A stretch of DNA of 64,000 nucleotides from Prauserella alba (GCF_024171735.1 NZ_JAMTCH010000007.1:186001-250000), one strand, 5' to 3'; counted from the first letter of the stretch, positions 25,582 to 36,653 are shown. Made by a program: numbers and translations. The notes: generated by a model from the sequence alone, not told the origin.

Positions 25582-26496
25582 TTACTTGATGGCGGCGCGG
25601 CCGCCGTGGCCGTTGAGGGCGGACTCGCGGGAGCCGCGCTCGGCGATGTCCTCGAGAGCCGCCTCGTCGGCCTTGGCCACGCCCTGGAACCGCGAACCGA
25701 ACTCGATGATCGGGGGGAGAACCGCGCGGAAGAGCTTCATCACCCCGACCCACTTGGGCACGTGGATGACCCGTTCCCGCTTGCGGACCCCCTCGGTGAG
25801 CTGGTCGAGCGCCAGGTCGAGTGGATACGTCTTGCCCATCAGGCCGGGCATGCCGGTGCGCAGCTTGCCGAACACCGGGTGCGAGTCGGCGCTGTCGACG
25901 AGATCGGTCTTGATCCACGTCGGGTGCGCCACGCCGACCTTCACGCCGAGATGCTGCAGCTCCGCGCGCAGGCTGTTGCAGAACGCCTCGACGCCGGCCT
26001 TGGCCGCGGCGTAATTCGACAGGCCCGGCGCGTGCGCCACGGCCGCGAACGACGAGATGGCCAGCAGATAGCCCTTCCGGTCGATGACGTGGGGCATCGT
26101 CACGCGGAACGTGCGCCACACCCCGAGCAGGTCGACCTCGAAGACCTTCTCGTAGGCGTCGCGGTCGATCGAACGGGCGAAACCCGTGGTGGCGATGCCC
26201 GCGTTGGCGATCACGATGTCGATGCCGCCGAAGTGCTCGACGACGCCGGCCGTGGCCCGTTCGAGAGCGTCCCAGCTGGTGACGTCGGCCTCCCAGGAGC
26301 GTGCGCTCGGCCCGATGCGCTCGGCGACCTTGGCCTGCTCCTCGGCCTCGAGCCCGACCAGCGCGACCTTGGCGCCGTCCGCGGCGAGGCGTTCGGCAAG
26401 GCCGGCGCCGATGCCCCGGGCTGCACCCGTGATCAGCACGACCTTGTTCTTCACGTTCTTCAGGTTGTCGCCCTTGCCGCCGGACAGGAACGTCAC
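25582..26496 (-). CDS. short-chain dehydrogenase/reductase with C-terminal extension
   Basis: 304 residues. Cofactor motif ITGAARGIG (about 22-30), ANAG (95-98), S in AISSFA and YAAAK. The 60-residue extension (KWVGVMKLFRAVLPPIIEFGSRFQ) is typical of actinobacterial SDRs near lipid-metabolism genes, but its role is unknown. Likely cytoplasmic NAD(P)-dependent reductase; substrate not deducible. The TACT/AGTA palindrome upstream suggests TetR-type control. Confidence 0.85.
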   Translation of the reverse strand: MTFLSGGKGDNLKNVKNKVVLITGAARGIGAGLAERLAADGAKVALVGLEAEEQAKVAERIGPSARSWEADVTSWDALERATAGVVEHFGGIDIVIANAGIATTGFARSIDRDAYEKVFEVDLLGVWRTFRVTMPHVIDRKGYLLAISSFAAVAHAPGLSNYAAAKAGVEAFCNSLRAELQHLGVKVGVAHPTWIKTDLVDSADSHPVFGKLRTGMPGLMGKTYPLDLALDQLTEGVRKRERVIHVPKWVGVMKLFRAVLPPIIEFGSRFQGVAKADEAALEDIAERGSRESALNGHGGRAAIK

Positions 26497-26537
26497 TGTT
26501 GCCTCCTCGGTGCTCGTCGTCGCCGACGGTACCGCAA

Positions 26538-26566
26538 CTTACTCGCAGTAGGCTACTGCTCGGTAG
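26538..26566. promoter_or_regulatory. TetR-type operator candidate upstream of the SDR gene
   Basis: TACT-CGC-AGTA at 26540-26550, followed by CTACTGCTCGGTAG (26553-26566), a looser CTAC...GTAG palindrome that overlaps the end of the aldo/keto reductase gene. The first site resembles the one at 33639-33654. Confidence 0.45.
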
Positions 26567-27494
26567 GGGGAACCGTGGTGGCGCTGATCGCACGCACCTC
26601 GTCGGCGGACAGCTCCAGGTGTGTCGAGGCGAGCAGGTCGTCGAGCTGGCGGCGGTTCCGCGCACTGGCGATGGGTGCGGTCACCGTCGGCTGGGCGGCC
26701 AGCCACGCGAGCGACACCGCGGTGACCGACGTGCGGTGGGCCGCCGCCACCTCGTCCAGTACGGCGAGCGCTCTCCTGCCGCGTTCGTCCAGGTAGGAGC
26801 CCGCCCCCGCCGCGCGCGGACTGTCCACAGTGCCGGTTTCGTCGCGATACTTGCCGGTGAGGAACCCTTTCGCCAGGCTGAAGTACGGCATGGTCGCCAG
26901 CCTCTCCCGTTCCGCGAGCGGGGCCAGTTCGCGTTCGTAGTCGCGTTCCATGAGGTTGTAGTGCGGCTGCAGCGCGACGTACGGCGCGAAGCCGTTCGAG
27001 TCCGCGATGGACAGTGCTTCCGTCAGGCGCGGCGCGGAATGGTTCGACGCTCCGAGATACCGCACCTTCCCCTCGCGGACGAGTGCGTCCAGTGCGCCGA
27101 GTGTCTCGGCGAGCGGAACCTCGCGGTCGTCGAAGTGGGTGTAGTACAGGTCGATGTGGTCGGTCCGCAGCCGCCGCAGCGAGTCCTCGGCCGCGGCCCT
27201 GATGTTCTCGGCCGACAGCCCGGGCCGCCGGTCCCACTTGCCGACCTTCGTCGCGACGACCATCTCGTCCCGATTTCCCCGCGCGGCCATCCAGTCGCCG
27301 ATGATCGTCTCCGACTCGCCACCGGTGTTGCCCGGCGCGCGGAACATGTACATGTCCGCGGTGTCGATGAAGTTGCCGCCTGCCGCGTTGTAGGCGTCGA
27401 GCACGTCGAAGGACTCGTCCTCGGTGGCCGTCCAGCCGAAGGTATTGCCGCCGAGATTCAGGGGGAAGACGTCCAGTTCAGCGATGGTGGGCAT
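26553..27494 (-). CDS. aldo/keto reductase
   Basis: A 313-residue TIM-barrel NADPH-dependent reductase. Visible catalytic set: D in NFIDTADMY (with the tyrosine), K in VATKVGK and H in YYTHFDD. The NADPH end shows APIASARNRRQLDDLL. It reduces carbonyls; substrate unknown. I preferred the ATG at 27494 (MPTIAELDVFPLNLGG) to an in-frame codon at 27506. It is divergent from the LLM-class oxidoreductase, with a gap of about 40 bases. Confidence 0.88.
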   Translation of the reverse strand: MPTIAELDVFPLNLGGNTFGWTATEDESFDVLDAYNAAGGNFIDTADMYMFRAPGNTGGESETIIGDWMAARGNRDEMVVATKVGKWDRRPGLSAENIRAAAEDSLRRLRTDHIDLYYTHFDDREVPLAETLGALDALVREGKVRYLGASNHSAPRLTEALSIADSNGFAPYVALQPHYNLMERDYERELAPLAERERLATMPYFSLAKGFLTGKYRDETGTVDSPRAAGAGSYLDERGRRALAVLDEVAAAHRTSVTAVSLAWLAAQPTVTAPIASARNRRQLDDLLASTHLELSADEVRAISATTVPPTEQ

Positions 27495-27535
27495 GCCGGG
27501 GAACATACGGCCGGGCGCGCGGCGTTGCCACGGGC

Positions 27536-28366
27536 ATGGCAGTGAATCTTGGCAAGTACGGAATCTGGCGCTGGTGGAACGGCGTCGACGAGGAGCTCGC
27601 GGTCGAGATCGAGAAGCTCGGCTACGGCGCGATCTGGCTGGGCGGCAATCCGCCGGGCGACCTCGCGCACATCGAGAAGCTGCTCGACGCGACGTCGTCG
27701 ATCACGATCGCCACCGGGATCGTCAACATGTGGACCGACGACGCCCCGACGGTCGGCGCGTCCTACCTGCGGATCGCCGCCAACCACCCGGACCGGTTCC
27801 TGCTCGGGGTCGGCGTCGGCCACCCCGAGGCGCAGCAGGAGTACCAGAAGCCGTACGACAAGATCGTCTCCTATCTGGACCAACTCGACGAGGCAGGCGT
27901 TCCCGCTGAGGGGAGGGCGCTCGCGGCGCTCGGGCCGAAGGTGCTGGACCTGTCGGCGAGGCGGGCCCTCGGCGCGCACCCGTACCTGACCACGCCCGAG
28001 CACACGCGCGAGGCGCGGGAGCAGCTCGGCCGCGGCGTGCTGCTCGCGCCGGAGCAGAAGGTCGTGCTCGACACCGACGCCGAACGTGCGCGCGCCACTG
28101 CGCGTCCGCCGATCAACAACCCGTACCTCGGCCTCGTCAACTACCGGAACAACCTCAAGCGCCTCGGCTGGTCCGAATCGGACATCGACGACGGCGGCAG
28201 CGACGCGCTCATCGACCGCCTCGGTCTGCACGGCGACGCGGCCACCGTCGCTGCGGGGATCAAGAAGCACATCGACGCAGGTGCGGACCACGTCAGCATT
28301 CAGAACCTGCCGATGAAGGACGACCCGCTGCCCACCTACCGGGCGCTCGCCGAGCACCTGCTGTAA
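27536..28366 (+). CDS. LLM-class F420-dependent oxidoreductase
   Basis: A 276-residue luciferase-like TIM barrel. Family elements are YGAIWLGGNPPGD, the strand ITIATGIVNMWTDDAP and the cofactor-loop region RFLLGVGVGHPE. The compact length matches F420-dependent LLM subfamilies of actinomycetes rather than FMN monooxygenases. Substrate unknown. It is divergent from the aldo/keto reductase, so co-regulation is possible. Confidence 0.85.
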   Translation: MAVNLGKYGIWRWWNGVDEELAVEIEKLGYGAIWLGGNPPGDLAHIEKLLDATSSITIATGIVNMWTDDAPTVGASYLRIAANHPDRFLLGVGVGHPEAQQEYQKPYDKIVSYLDQLDEAGVPAEGRALAALGPKVLDLSARRALGAHPYLTTPEHTREAREQLGRGVLLAPEQKVVLDTDAERARATARPPINNPYLGLVNYRNNLKRLGWSESDIDDGGSDALIDRLGLHGDAATVAAGIKKHIDAGADHVSIQNLPMKDDPLPTYRALAEHLL

Positions 28367-28460
28367 CCGCGCTCCACCGGCGGCGGGAATGGCCTTGCAC
28401 GCGGAGCCGCTCCCGCCGCCGTCGCACGTCCCGCGGACGCGACCGGCAGGGGAACGGCGG

Positions 28461-29771
28461 CTATGCGTGTGTCGCGGCGGTGCGGCCGTGGCGAGCGTCC
28501 GGCCTGCGGCCGTGCACGGCGAGGTACAGCAACGCGCTCAGCAGCATCACGCCCGCGAGGACGAGGAACATCGCCGAGTAGCCCGCGCCTTCGGCGATCA
28601 GGCCGAACGCGACCGGGCCGAGGCCGACGCCCCCGTCGAGCATCAGGAAGAACGTCGAGATCGCGAGTCCGAACTGCTCCTGCGGTACCCGCGAGACGGC
28701 GGCCGCCTGGCACGCGGGGTTGATGGTGCCGAAGCCGAAACCGGTCAACGCGCCCGTGGCGACGATCATCCAGTCCGCGGACGCCGTTCCGAGTAGCAGC
28801 AGCGCGCCGGCGAACACCACGATCGCCGAGTACACGACGACGTTGTCGCCGCGCCGGTCCTGCAGCCTGCCCATGACGAACCGGCTCACGAACATCACCG
28901 TCGCGTAGGCGACGAAGAACAGGCTCGCTCCCTGCTGGAGCCCCTCCTGCGCGGTGTAGGAGTTCAGATACGTGACGATGGTCGAGTAGACGCAGCCGAT
29001 GACCAGCATGAACAGCCCGATCGGCAGCACGGCCGGGTGCACCATGGCCGCCAGTACGCCCCGCGCGGTGCGTTCGCGGGCGGGTTGGGGCTCCCTCGGC
29101 TCGTCCTTCGCGGTGATCAGCAGTGCCAGCAGGCAGGCGGCCGCGTGCGTGGCGAAGATCGACCAGAACAGCGTGTCGTAGCCGACGCTGCTGACGATCT
29201 CGAGGCTCATCAACGGGCCGATCGCCGTCGAGAGCGTGATGCTCAGCGCGAAGTAGCCGGTGCCCTCGCTGCGCCGGGAGGAAGGGATGCGCGCCTGCGC
29301 GAGCGTCATCGCGGCCGTGCTCGTCACGGCGAACAGCACGCCGTGTGTGGCGCGCACCGCGAGCAGCAACGGCAGCGAGTCGGCCACGAGGTACAGCGCA
29401 GCGACGGCGGTGCACGACGCCAACCCCGCCCACAGCATGCGGCGTCTGCCGAGCCGGTCGACGAGCCCGCCAGCGAACAGCCGGGCGACCGTCGCGCCGA
29501 CGACGAAGATGCTCGCGGCAAGGCCGCCCGTCGAATCGGAGACGGCGAACCGTGTGACGGCGTAGACCGCCATGATCGTGATGAGTCCGTAGAAGGCCAG
29601 CGCGAGACAGAAATTGACGACCCAGACGAGCGCGAGGTCGCGGGACCAGATCGGCTCACGGGAGCGGGAACCGGAGCGGGACGCAGGGTCGGCGGGGTCG
29701 GTCGGCCCGGTGGGTTCGGCCTGCGAGCCGGTTGCGGTCGTCGAATCGGATCCTGGCATCCGTGACGTCAT
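28461..29771 (-). CDS. MFS transporter
   Basis: A 436-residue major-facilitator transporter with about 12 helices. The loop 2-3 signature is present as GGLVDRLGRRRMLW, and a matching loop 8-9 element as GRLQDRRGDNVVVY. The N-terminal 35 residues are a disordered Ser/Thr/Pro leader. The size is that of 12-helix efflux or uptake carriers; the substrate is unknown. The start at 29771 has GAGGGG upstream; the frame continues further but enters the operator-like region. Confidence 0.85.
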   Translation of the reverse strand: MTSRMPGSDSTTATGSQAEPTGPTDPADPASRSGSRSREPIWSRDLALVWVVNFCLALAFYGLITIMAVYAVTRFAVSDSTGGLAASIFVVGATVARLFAGGLVDRLGRRRMLWAGLASCTAVAALYLVADSLPLLLAVRATHGVLFAVTSTAAMTLAQARIPSSRRSEGTGYFALSITLSTAIGPLMSLEIVSSVGYDTLFWSIFATHAAACLLALLITAKDEPREPQPARERTARGVLAAMVHPAVLPIGLFMLVIGCVYSTIVTYLNSYTAQEGLQQGASLFFVAYATVMFVSRFVMGRLQDRRGDNVVVYSAIVVFAGALLLLGTASADWMIVATGALTGFGFGTINPACQAAAVSRVPQEQFGLAISTFFLMLDGGVGLGPVAFGLIAEGAGYSAMFLVLAGVMLLSALLYLAVHGRRPDARHGRTAATHA

Positions 29772-29786
29772 GACCTGCCCCTCGTT

Positions 29787-29810
29787 GTTTACCGTAAGCA
29801 ATATTAATCC
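29787..29810. promoter_or_regulatory. operator and promoter region of the MFS gene
   Basis: GTTTACCGTAAGC at 29787-29799, a near-perfect palindrome with TTAC-C-GTAA core, followed by the AT-rich AATATTAAT. It lies about 16 bases upstream of the MFS start, a place for a TetR- or MarR-type repressor. Confidence 0.5.
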
Positions 29811-30308
29811 GGCGCAGGGTTGGTCGGGTATGACAGTGGCCACCACGACCGCCGCGACCACCACGATTCGCCGTTTCGTCGCGGTCGGCGCCGCTCTCCT
29901 GCGACTGCGGCAGCCCTCCGGAGTCGACGGCTGCGGGCGGCCGCTGCGTCCGGTCGTCCGCGGTCACGGAACAGGGCGCATGTTTTCGACCTACCGCGCC
30001 CGCACCGGAGGCCCTGTGATCGCGCGCCCGTCCGCCGGCGTTCTGCTGTGAGGTGCGCTGAATCGGACCGGCAGGCGGGCTTCTGAATCGAAACCTGAAT
30101 CGATGTTGCGAAAAAGGCCACGTGAGTGCGATACCGGGCTTCACCGTGTCACCGCGTGCTGCCAGGCTGTGGCTCGTAGGATCCGGGTCTGCAGAGCCCG
30201 GCGCCGAAACCGTGACGGCGCCGCCCGCGAGCACGAGTCAACCGGAAGACGACCGGGAATGCGGCTGACGACACAGCCGTATGCCACGCCGCCCCGAGGA
30301 GGACAACG
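29811..30308. other. intergenic region upstream of fba, no gene found
   Basis: About 500 bases between the divergent MFS and fba genes. I find no convincing ORF, RNA hairpin with flanking promoter, or tRNA. It probably holds the fba promoter and long leader; a GAGGAGG ribosome-binding site precedes the fba ATG. Confidence 0.4.
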
Positions 30309-31337
30309 ATGCCCATCGCCACACCTGAGGTCTACGCCGAGATGCTGGACCGTGCCAAGCAGGGTGAGTTCGCGTATCCGGCGATCAACGTGACCTCGTC
30401 GGAGACGGTCAACGCCGCGATCCGCGGCTTCGCGGAGGCCGAGAGCGACGGGATCATCCAGTTCTCCACCGGTGGTGCCGAATTCGCGTCGGGCCAGAAG
30501 GTGAAGGACATGGTCACCGGCGCGAAGGCGTTGGCCGAGTTCGCCCACGTGGTCGCCGAGAAGTACGACGTCAACGTCGCCCTGCACACCGACCACTGCC
30601 CGAAGGACAAGCTGGACGGCTTCGTCCGCCCGCTGATCGAGATCTCGCAGGAGCGGGTCAGCGCCGGCAAGAACCCGCTGTTCCAGTCGCACATGTGGGA
30701 CGGCTCGGCCATCGATCTCGACGAGAACCTCTCGATCGCCTCCGAACTGCTCGACGCCTCGGCCGCCGCGAAGATCATTCTCGAGGTCGAGATCGGCGTC
30801 GTCGGCGGTGAAGAGGACGGTGTCTCCAACGAGATCAACGAGAAGCTGTACACCGCTGAGGGCGACTTCACCAAGACCGTCGACGCACTCGGCGCTGGCG
30901 AGAAGGGCCGCTACCTGCTCGCGGCGACGTTCGGCAACGTCCACGGCTCCTACAAGCCGGGCGCCGTGCAGCTGCGCCCGGATGTGCTCAAGCGCGGTCA
31001 GGCCGTGGCTGCCGAGAAGCTGGGCCTGTCCGCCGGCTCCAAGCCGTTCGAGCTGGTGTTCCACGGCGGTTCCGGCTCGCTTCTGGAGGAGATCCACGAG
31101 GCGGTGTCGTACGGCGTCGTCAAGATGAACGTCGACACGGACACGCAGTACGCGTTCACGCGCCCGATCGCCGACCACATGTTCAAGAACTACGACGGCG
31201 TCCTCAAGATCGACGGCGAGGTCGGCAACAAGAAGACCTACGATCCGCGTAGCTACCTGAAGGTCGCCGAGGGCGCGATGGCCCAGCGTGTCGTCGAGTC
31301 CGCCGAGGCGCTGAAGTCGGCAGGCAACAAGCTCTGA
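30309..31337 (+). CDS. fba: class II fructose-bisphosphate aldolase
   Basis: Zinc-dependent cleavage of fructose 1,6-bisphosphate in glycolysis and the reverse in gluconeogenesis; cytoplasmic. The 342-residue protein shows AYPAINVTSSETVNAAI, the zinc histidine region ALHTDHCPKDKL, EVEIGVVGGEEDGV, ATFGNVHGSYKPG and the glycine-rich phosphate site FHGGSGSLLEEI with KMNVDTDTQYAFTRP. This is the long (class IIA-type) aldolase of actinobacteria. Start fixed by GAGGAGG. An A-form hairpin follows 25 bases after the stop. Confidence 0.96.
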   Translation: MPIATPEVYAEMLDRAKQGEFAYPAINVTSSETVNAAIRGFAEAESDGIIQFSTGGAEFASGQKVKDMVTGAKALAEFAHVVAEKYDVNVALHTDHCPKDKLDGFVRPLIEISQERVSAGKNPLFQSHMWDGSAIDLDENLSIASELLDASAAAKIILEVEIGVVGGEEDGVSNEINEKLYTAEGDFTKTVDALGAGEKGRYLLAATFGNVHGSYKPGAVQLRPDVLKRGQAVAAEKLGLSAGSKPFELVFHGGSGSLLEEIHEAVSYGVVKMNVDTDTQYAFTRPIADHMFKNYDGVLKIDGEVGNKKTYDPRSYLKVAEGAMAQRVVESAEALKSAGNKL

Positions 31338-31361
31338 CACCGGCGTCGACCCGGCCTTCTC

Positions 31362-31414
31362 GCCCCCAGGGGCACCTTCGGTGCGCTCAACGCCACCAAG
31401 GTGCCCCTGGGGGC
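31362..31414. repeat. A-form hairpin repeat after fba
   Basis: Arms GCCCCCAGGGGCACCTT and its near-complement AAGGTGCCCCTGGGGGC, loop containing GGTGCGCTCAACGCCACC. Note the compensated change AAGGGC to AGGGGC and GCCCTT to GCCCCT on both arms compared with the pyrE copy. Confidence 0.9.
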
Positions 31415-31472
31415 GTTCACGTTCGGGGGATGGCGATGAGCACGGTCGGTCGTCAGGCACAGTGACGGCGTG

Positions 31473-31556
31473 ATGTCGAAACGTCTCGTCGCGATCGTTC
31501 TGGTCGGCTGTCTCGTGCTGATGGCCGTCGCCTCGTCGCTGTCCCTGCTGCTCTGA
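31473..31556 (+). CDS. 27-residue small membrane protein
   Basis: Reads MSKRLVAIVLVGCLVLMAVA then seven more residues to a TGA. It has a basic head and one hydrophobic span, the form of actinobacterial single-helix microproteins. A GTG codon directly upstream may be the start instead. No strong ribosome-binding site is visible. Function unknown. Confidence 0.45.
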   Translation: MSKRLVAIVLVGCLVLMAVASSLSLLL

Positions 31557-31729
31557 AACGGCGGACCGGGGCGCCGACGCGGTTGCCCTGCGACGGCCCT
31601 GCTCTGTGACGGTCCTGCTCTGGTGGCACCGCTTCGACGAGGTGCACGCCTGCCGGGGTGCCGCGCCCGCCGTTCACGGGTGCCCCCTGTGCCGCTCCGC
31701 GGCCGCCCGCTCGGTGGTTCAATGGCGGC

Positions 31730-32140
31730 ATGACGCACAACCTGCTCGAACCGGATCCCACCACGCTCCCGGAGCGCCCCGACGCCGAAGCCGCGCTGGA
31801 CGCGGGCACCGAGCCGAGCGAGGTCGCCGCCGAGCATCCCGACTTCAGCGAAGCCTGGGCGGCACTCGCCGAGCGGGCGCTCGGCGAGAACGAGGTCGTC
31901 GACGCCTACGCCTACGCTCGCACCGGCTATCACCGCGGCCTCGACCAGCTGCGCCGTTCCGGCTGGAAGGGCTTCGGCCCGGTGCCGTGGGCGCACCGGC
32001 CGAACCAGGGTTTCCTGCGCTGTGTCGCCGCGCTCGCGAAGGCAGCCGGCCGGCTCGGTGAGACCGACGAGTACGAGCGTTGCAAGCAGCTGCTCCTCGA
32101 CTCCGACCCGGCGTCCGTCGAGGCCACGGGTCTCGGCTGA
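31730..32140 (+). CDS. DUF3151 family protein
   Basis: A 136-residue soluble protein: N-terminal NLLEPDPTTLPERPDAEAALDAG, TPR-like helices (HPDFSEAWAALAERALGENEVVDAYAYARTGYHRGLDQLRRSGWKGFGPVPW) and NQGFLRCVAALAKAAGRLGETDEYERCKQLLLDSDP. This matches DUF3151 as I recall it, found near fba and purA in mycobacteria; function unknown. ATG 31730 follows CAAT six to seven bases upstream (TTCAATGGCGGC), suggesting leaderless translation. Confidence 0.8.
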   Translation: MTHNLLEPDPTTLPERPDAEAALDAGTEPSEVAAEHPDFSEAWAALAERALGENEVVDAYAYARTGYHRGLDQLRRSGWKGFGPVPWAHRPNQGFLRCVAALAKAAGRLGETDEYERCKQLLLDSDPASVEATGLG

Positions 32141-32185
32141 GCCGACTCGTCCGACTCACGGGCTCGCGGAAGACCGACGACGCGA

Positions 32186-32227
32186 AACGGGCCGCCGGGG
32201 ATGCACGATGCACCCCGGCGGCCCGTT
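32186..32227. terminator. bidirectional terminator hairpin
   Basis: A perfect 15-bp stem (AACGGGCCGCCGGGG at 32186-32200, complement at 32213-32227) with an ATGCA/TGCA pair extending it into the loop. It sits between the converging DUF3151 and lipase genes. Confidence 0.75.
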
Positions 32228-32242
32228 CGGTTACGGCAGCGG

Positions 32243-33562
32243 TCAGAACTCGCCGCAGTTCGTCGGTGCGGCCTCCCCGCGGACCCGCTGATCGAGCCAG
32301 GCATACGCCTTCGGGTAGGCGGCCGCGTAGCCGCCGACGTGGGTCGGGATGGCCAGCGTGTCGAACTGCACCGTCGCGCCGTTGTCGCACCACGACCGCG
32401 CCATGTCTCGGCCCTGGCCGTACGGGACGATGTCGTCGAGACGGCTGTGCGCCACGTACACGGGCACTTCCGGCTTCAGCGTGCCGATGCGCTGCTCCTC
32501 GACCGCGCTGCGGAACGGTTCCTCGGCGAGGTAGTCGCCGATGGGCCTGCCGTCGACGGTCAGGTCGGACGTGCGGGTGAACGCGTGCCCGACCAGCCCG
32601 TCGGCGGTGCAGCGCTCCTCGATCTTCGCGCGCACCTCGCGGCCCTTCTCGTTCAGGATGTCCTCGATGCCCAGGTCCGGGTAGGCCTCGTGCATGCTCG
32701 CGACGGCGAACAACAGGAACGCCGCCGCGTAGTGCCCGTCCAGTCGATCGGCCACCGCGGACAGGTCCGCGGGCGGCGCACCCGCGAACGAGCCGATGAG
32801 GTCGACATCGGGGGCGTACGACGGCTGCAGTTCCGCCGCGGCCGCCGACGCGCCACCGCCCTGTGAATAGCCCGCCGTGAGCACGGGGCCGTCCGACGGC
32901 AGGTCGGCCTCCGGCAGTCGGCGGGCCGCGCGAACCATGTCGAGCACGGCGTGTGCCGTGGCCTTGCGGTTGACGTACGTGTGCACGCCGGGTGTGCCGA
33001 GGCCTTCGTAATCGGTGATCGCGACGGCGTAACCCTTCGCGAGCATGCCCGAGATGAAGAGCCCCTCGTACTCCATGCCCGCGGCCATGGCCTTCGACGG
33101 GGCGCAGTGGTCGCCCATGCCCTGGGTGCCCGCCGAGTAGCCGACGACCGGCCGCTGCCCCGGGCCGTCCCATTCGCGGAGCGGCGTGAGCACCGTGCCG
33201 GTGACGGCGTTGGCATCGCCGTGGGTGTCGGTGCTGCGGTACATGACGCGCTGTGCGTCGGCGGGAGCGCGGGTCAGCTTGAGCGGGTCGAGGAAGAACG
33301 TGGTCTCCTCGTTCCGGATCACGTCTCCGGGCTCACCGTCCGGAAGCGGGGACGGGGGCGTGTAGAACTCGTCGCTCGCGGCCGGTGCCGACGATGCGGC
33401 CTGGGATGCGGCGGCCCCTGATGCTGCGGCCTGGGATGCGGCGGCCTGGGATACGGCTTGGGATGCTGCGGCCGGGACGGCGGTGAGCATCGACGCGGCG
33501 GTGGCGGATACGGCGATGGTGGCGAGGGACGCGGTGAAGCGTCCCCTGCGGGCTGCTCGCAT
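32243..33562 (-). CDS. secreted lipase (secretory lipase family)
   Basis: 439 residues. A signal peptide (MRAARRGRFTASLATIAVSATAASMLTAVPAAA) is followed by a low-complexity linker of Ser/Gln/Ala repeats (SQAAASQAAASGAAASQ). The catalytic domain resembles secretory lipases (PF03583-like): GYSAGTQG, nucleophile elbow AGYSQGGGASAAAAE, aspartate in VAHSRLDDIVPYGQG and histidine in PTHVGGY. It probably hydrolyses extracellular acylglycerols. A TACT/AGTA palindrome lies upstream. Confidence 0.88.
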   Translation of the reverse strand: MRAARRGRFTASLATIAVSATAASMLTAVPAAASQAVSQAAASQAAASGAAASQAASSAPAASDEFYTPPSPLPDGEPGDVIRNEETTFFLDPLKLTRAPADAQRVMYRSTDTHGDANAVTGTVLTPLREWDGPGQRPVVGYSAGTQGMGDHCAPSKAMAAGMEYEGLFISGMLAKGYAVAITDYEGLGTPGVHTYVNRKATAHAVLDMVRAARRLPEADLPSDGPVLTAGYSQGGGASAAAAELQPSYAPDVDLIGSFAGAPPADLSAVADRLDGHYAAAFLLFAVASMHEAYPDLGIEDILNEKGREVRAKIEERCTADGLVGHAFTRTSDLTVDGRPIGDYLAEEPFRSAVEEQRIGTLKPEVPVYVAHSRLDDIVPYGQGRDMARSWCDNGATVQFDTLAIPTHVGGYAAAYPKAYAWLDQRVRGEAAPTNCGEF

Positions 33563-33638
33563 GAGGCTCCCCCAGCTGGGAATGACGACGTTGTCAAAAA
33601 CACGTTCTATCCGCGGGGAGATGTGAGATCAAGGTTTC

Positions 33639-33654
33639 CCTACTCGTCAGTAGG
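33639..33654. promoter_or_regulatory. TetR-type operator candidate upstream of the lipase
   Basis: CCTACT-CGTC-AGTAGG, a perfect 6-bp inverted repeat with a four-base spacer. The 26540 site shares TACT...AGTA and the following GGC. Lipid-gene TetR operators commonly have this form. Confidence 0.5.
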
Positions 33655-33681
33655 CAACTCACCCTGATGGAGTAGTGAGGC

Positions 33682-33734
33682 GCCCCCAGGGGCACTTTGG
33701 TCGCATTCAGTGCAACCAAAGTGCCCTTGGGGGC
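33682..33734. repeat. A-form hairpin repeat after the nuclease gene
   Basis: Arms GCCCCCAGGGGCACTTTGGT (33682-33701) and ACCAAAGTGCCCTTGGGGGC (33715-33734), one G-T style mismatch, loop CGCATTCAGTGCA. It lies 15 bases beyond the minus-strand HNH gene stop. Confidence 0.9.
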
Positions 33735-33748
33735 GAGAACGTTCGTCG

Positions 33749-34387
33749 TCAGCAGGTGGCGAGCATGTCCTCGAGTGCGGCGTGTTCGGCCTCGTCGACG
33801 GTCAGCTCGTACTCGTGCTTCACGGTGATCCACATCGACGCGTACGTGCAGTGGTACTCGTCGACCGACGGCTGCCACTCCGCCGGGTCGTCGTCGCTCT
33901 TCGACATGTTGGAGTCACCCGACACGGCGATGAGTTGCGGTGCCGACAGGTCGTTGGCGAACGCCTCGCGCTCGTCGGTCGTCCACTCGGACGCACCGGT
34001 CACCCATGCGTTGCCGAGCGGAACCACGTGGTCGATGTGGAACTCGGACGGATCGCTCGAGGTATCGCCGTCGTACTCGCTGTACCAGTCGCCGTCGGTC
34101 GGGTAGCAGTCGTTGCCGGTCTCGACGCCGTCGCCGTCGCGTTCGAGCACCAGTTCGCGGGTGTTGCAGTTGTCGGAGTGGCTGCTCCAGTGCGGGAACA
34201 GGTCGCGGTCGTAGCCGTCCATGGAGCCGTCCTCGGCCACGGTCAGCTCGGCGAGCTGTGCTTCGGCCTCGGCCGGAGTGGGGATGCCGGGCGGTTCGGC
34301 CACGGCGGTACCCGCCAGCGGGAGCGTCAGTGCGGCCGCGGCACCGACGGCGAGGGCGGAGTTGCGGACGTTGCGAGCAAGGGTCAT
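33749..34387 (-). CDS. secreted HNH-family nuclease (DUF1524-like)
   Basis: 212 residues. A signal peptide (hydrophobic stretch ALAVGAAAALTLPLAGTAVAEP) leads to a mature domain with HIDHVVPLGNAWVTGA, the HNH/DUF1524 core. Paired cysteines (DNCNTRE, GNDCYPT, EYHCTY) suggest an extracellular fold with disulfides. Members are non-specific DNases secreted by actinomycetes. GAGAGG eight bases before ATG 34387 fixes the start. Confidence 0.85.
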   Translation of the reverse strand: MTLARNVRNSALAVGAAAALTLPLAGTAVAEPPGIPTPAEAEAQLAELTVAEDGSMDGYDRDLFPHWSSHSDNCNTRELVLERDGDGVETGNDCYPTDGDWYSEYDGDTSSDPSEFHIDHVVPLGNAWVTGASEWTTDEREAFANDLSAPQLIAVSGDSNMSKSDDDPAEWQPSVDEYHCTYASMWITVKHEYELTVDEAEHAALEDMLATC

Positions 34388-34488
34388 GGCAGACACCTCT
34401 CAGCGGGGAACATGAGGTCGTCCAGCGATGTGAAGGACTTTCCGAATGTCTCCGAGAGAGGTAACGATTTCGTTAATCCTGGGCGGAT

Positions 34489-36560
<2,072 letters not shown>

Positions 36561-36616
36561 CCCGCGTGTCCTGCACCCATGCCCGCGTGTTCTGCACTCG
36601 GGCATGGGTGTCCTGC
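36561..36616. repeat. 21-bp repeat array forming a terminator hairpin after purA
   Basis: In reverse orientation, two full units (36575-36595 and 36596-36616) plus a partial. CACCCATGCCCG (36574-36585) pairs exactly with CGGGCATGGGTG (36599-36610), so adjacent repeat units create a 12-bp hairpin that can terminate purA. Confidence 0.8.
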
Positions 36617-36653
36617 TCCCGCCTGTCACCCGGCCACCGCGTCCAACGAGGCG

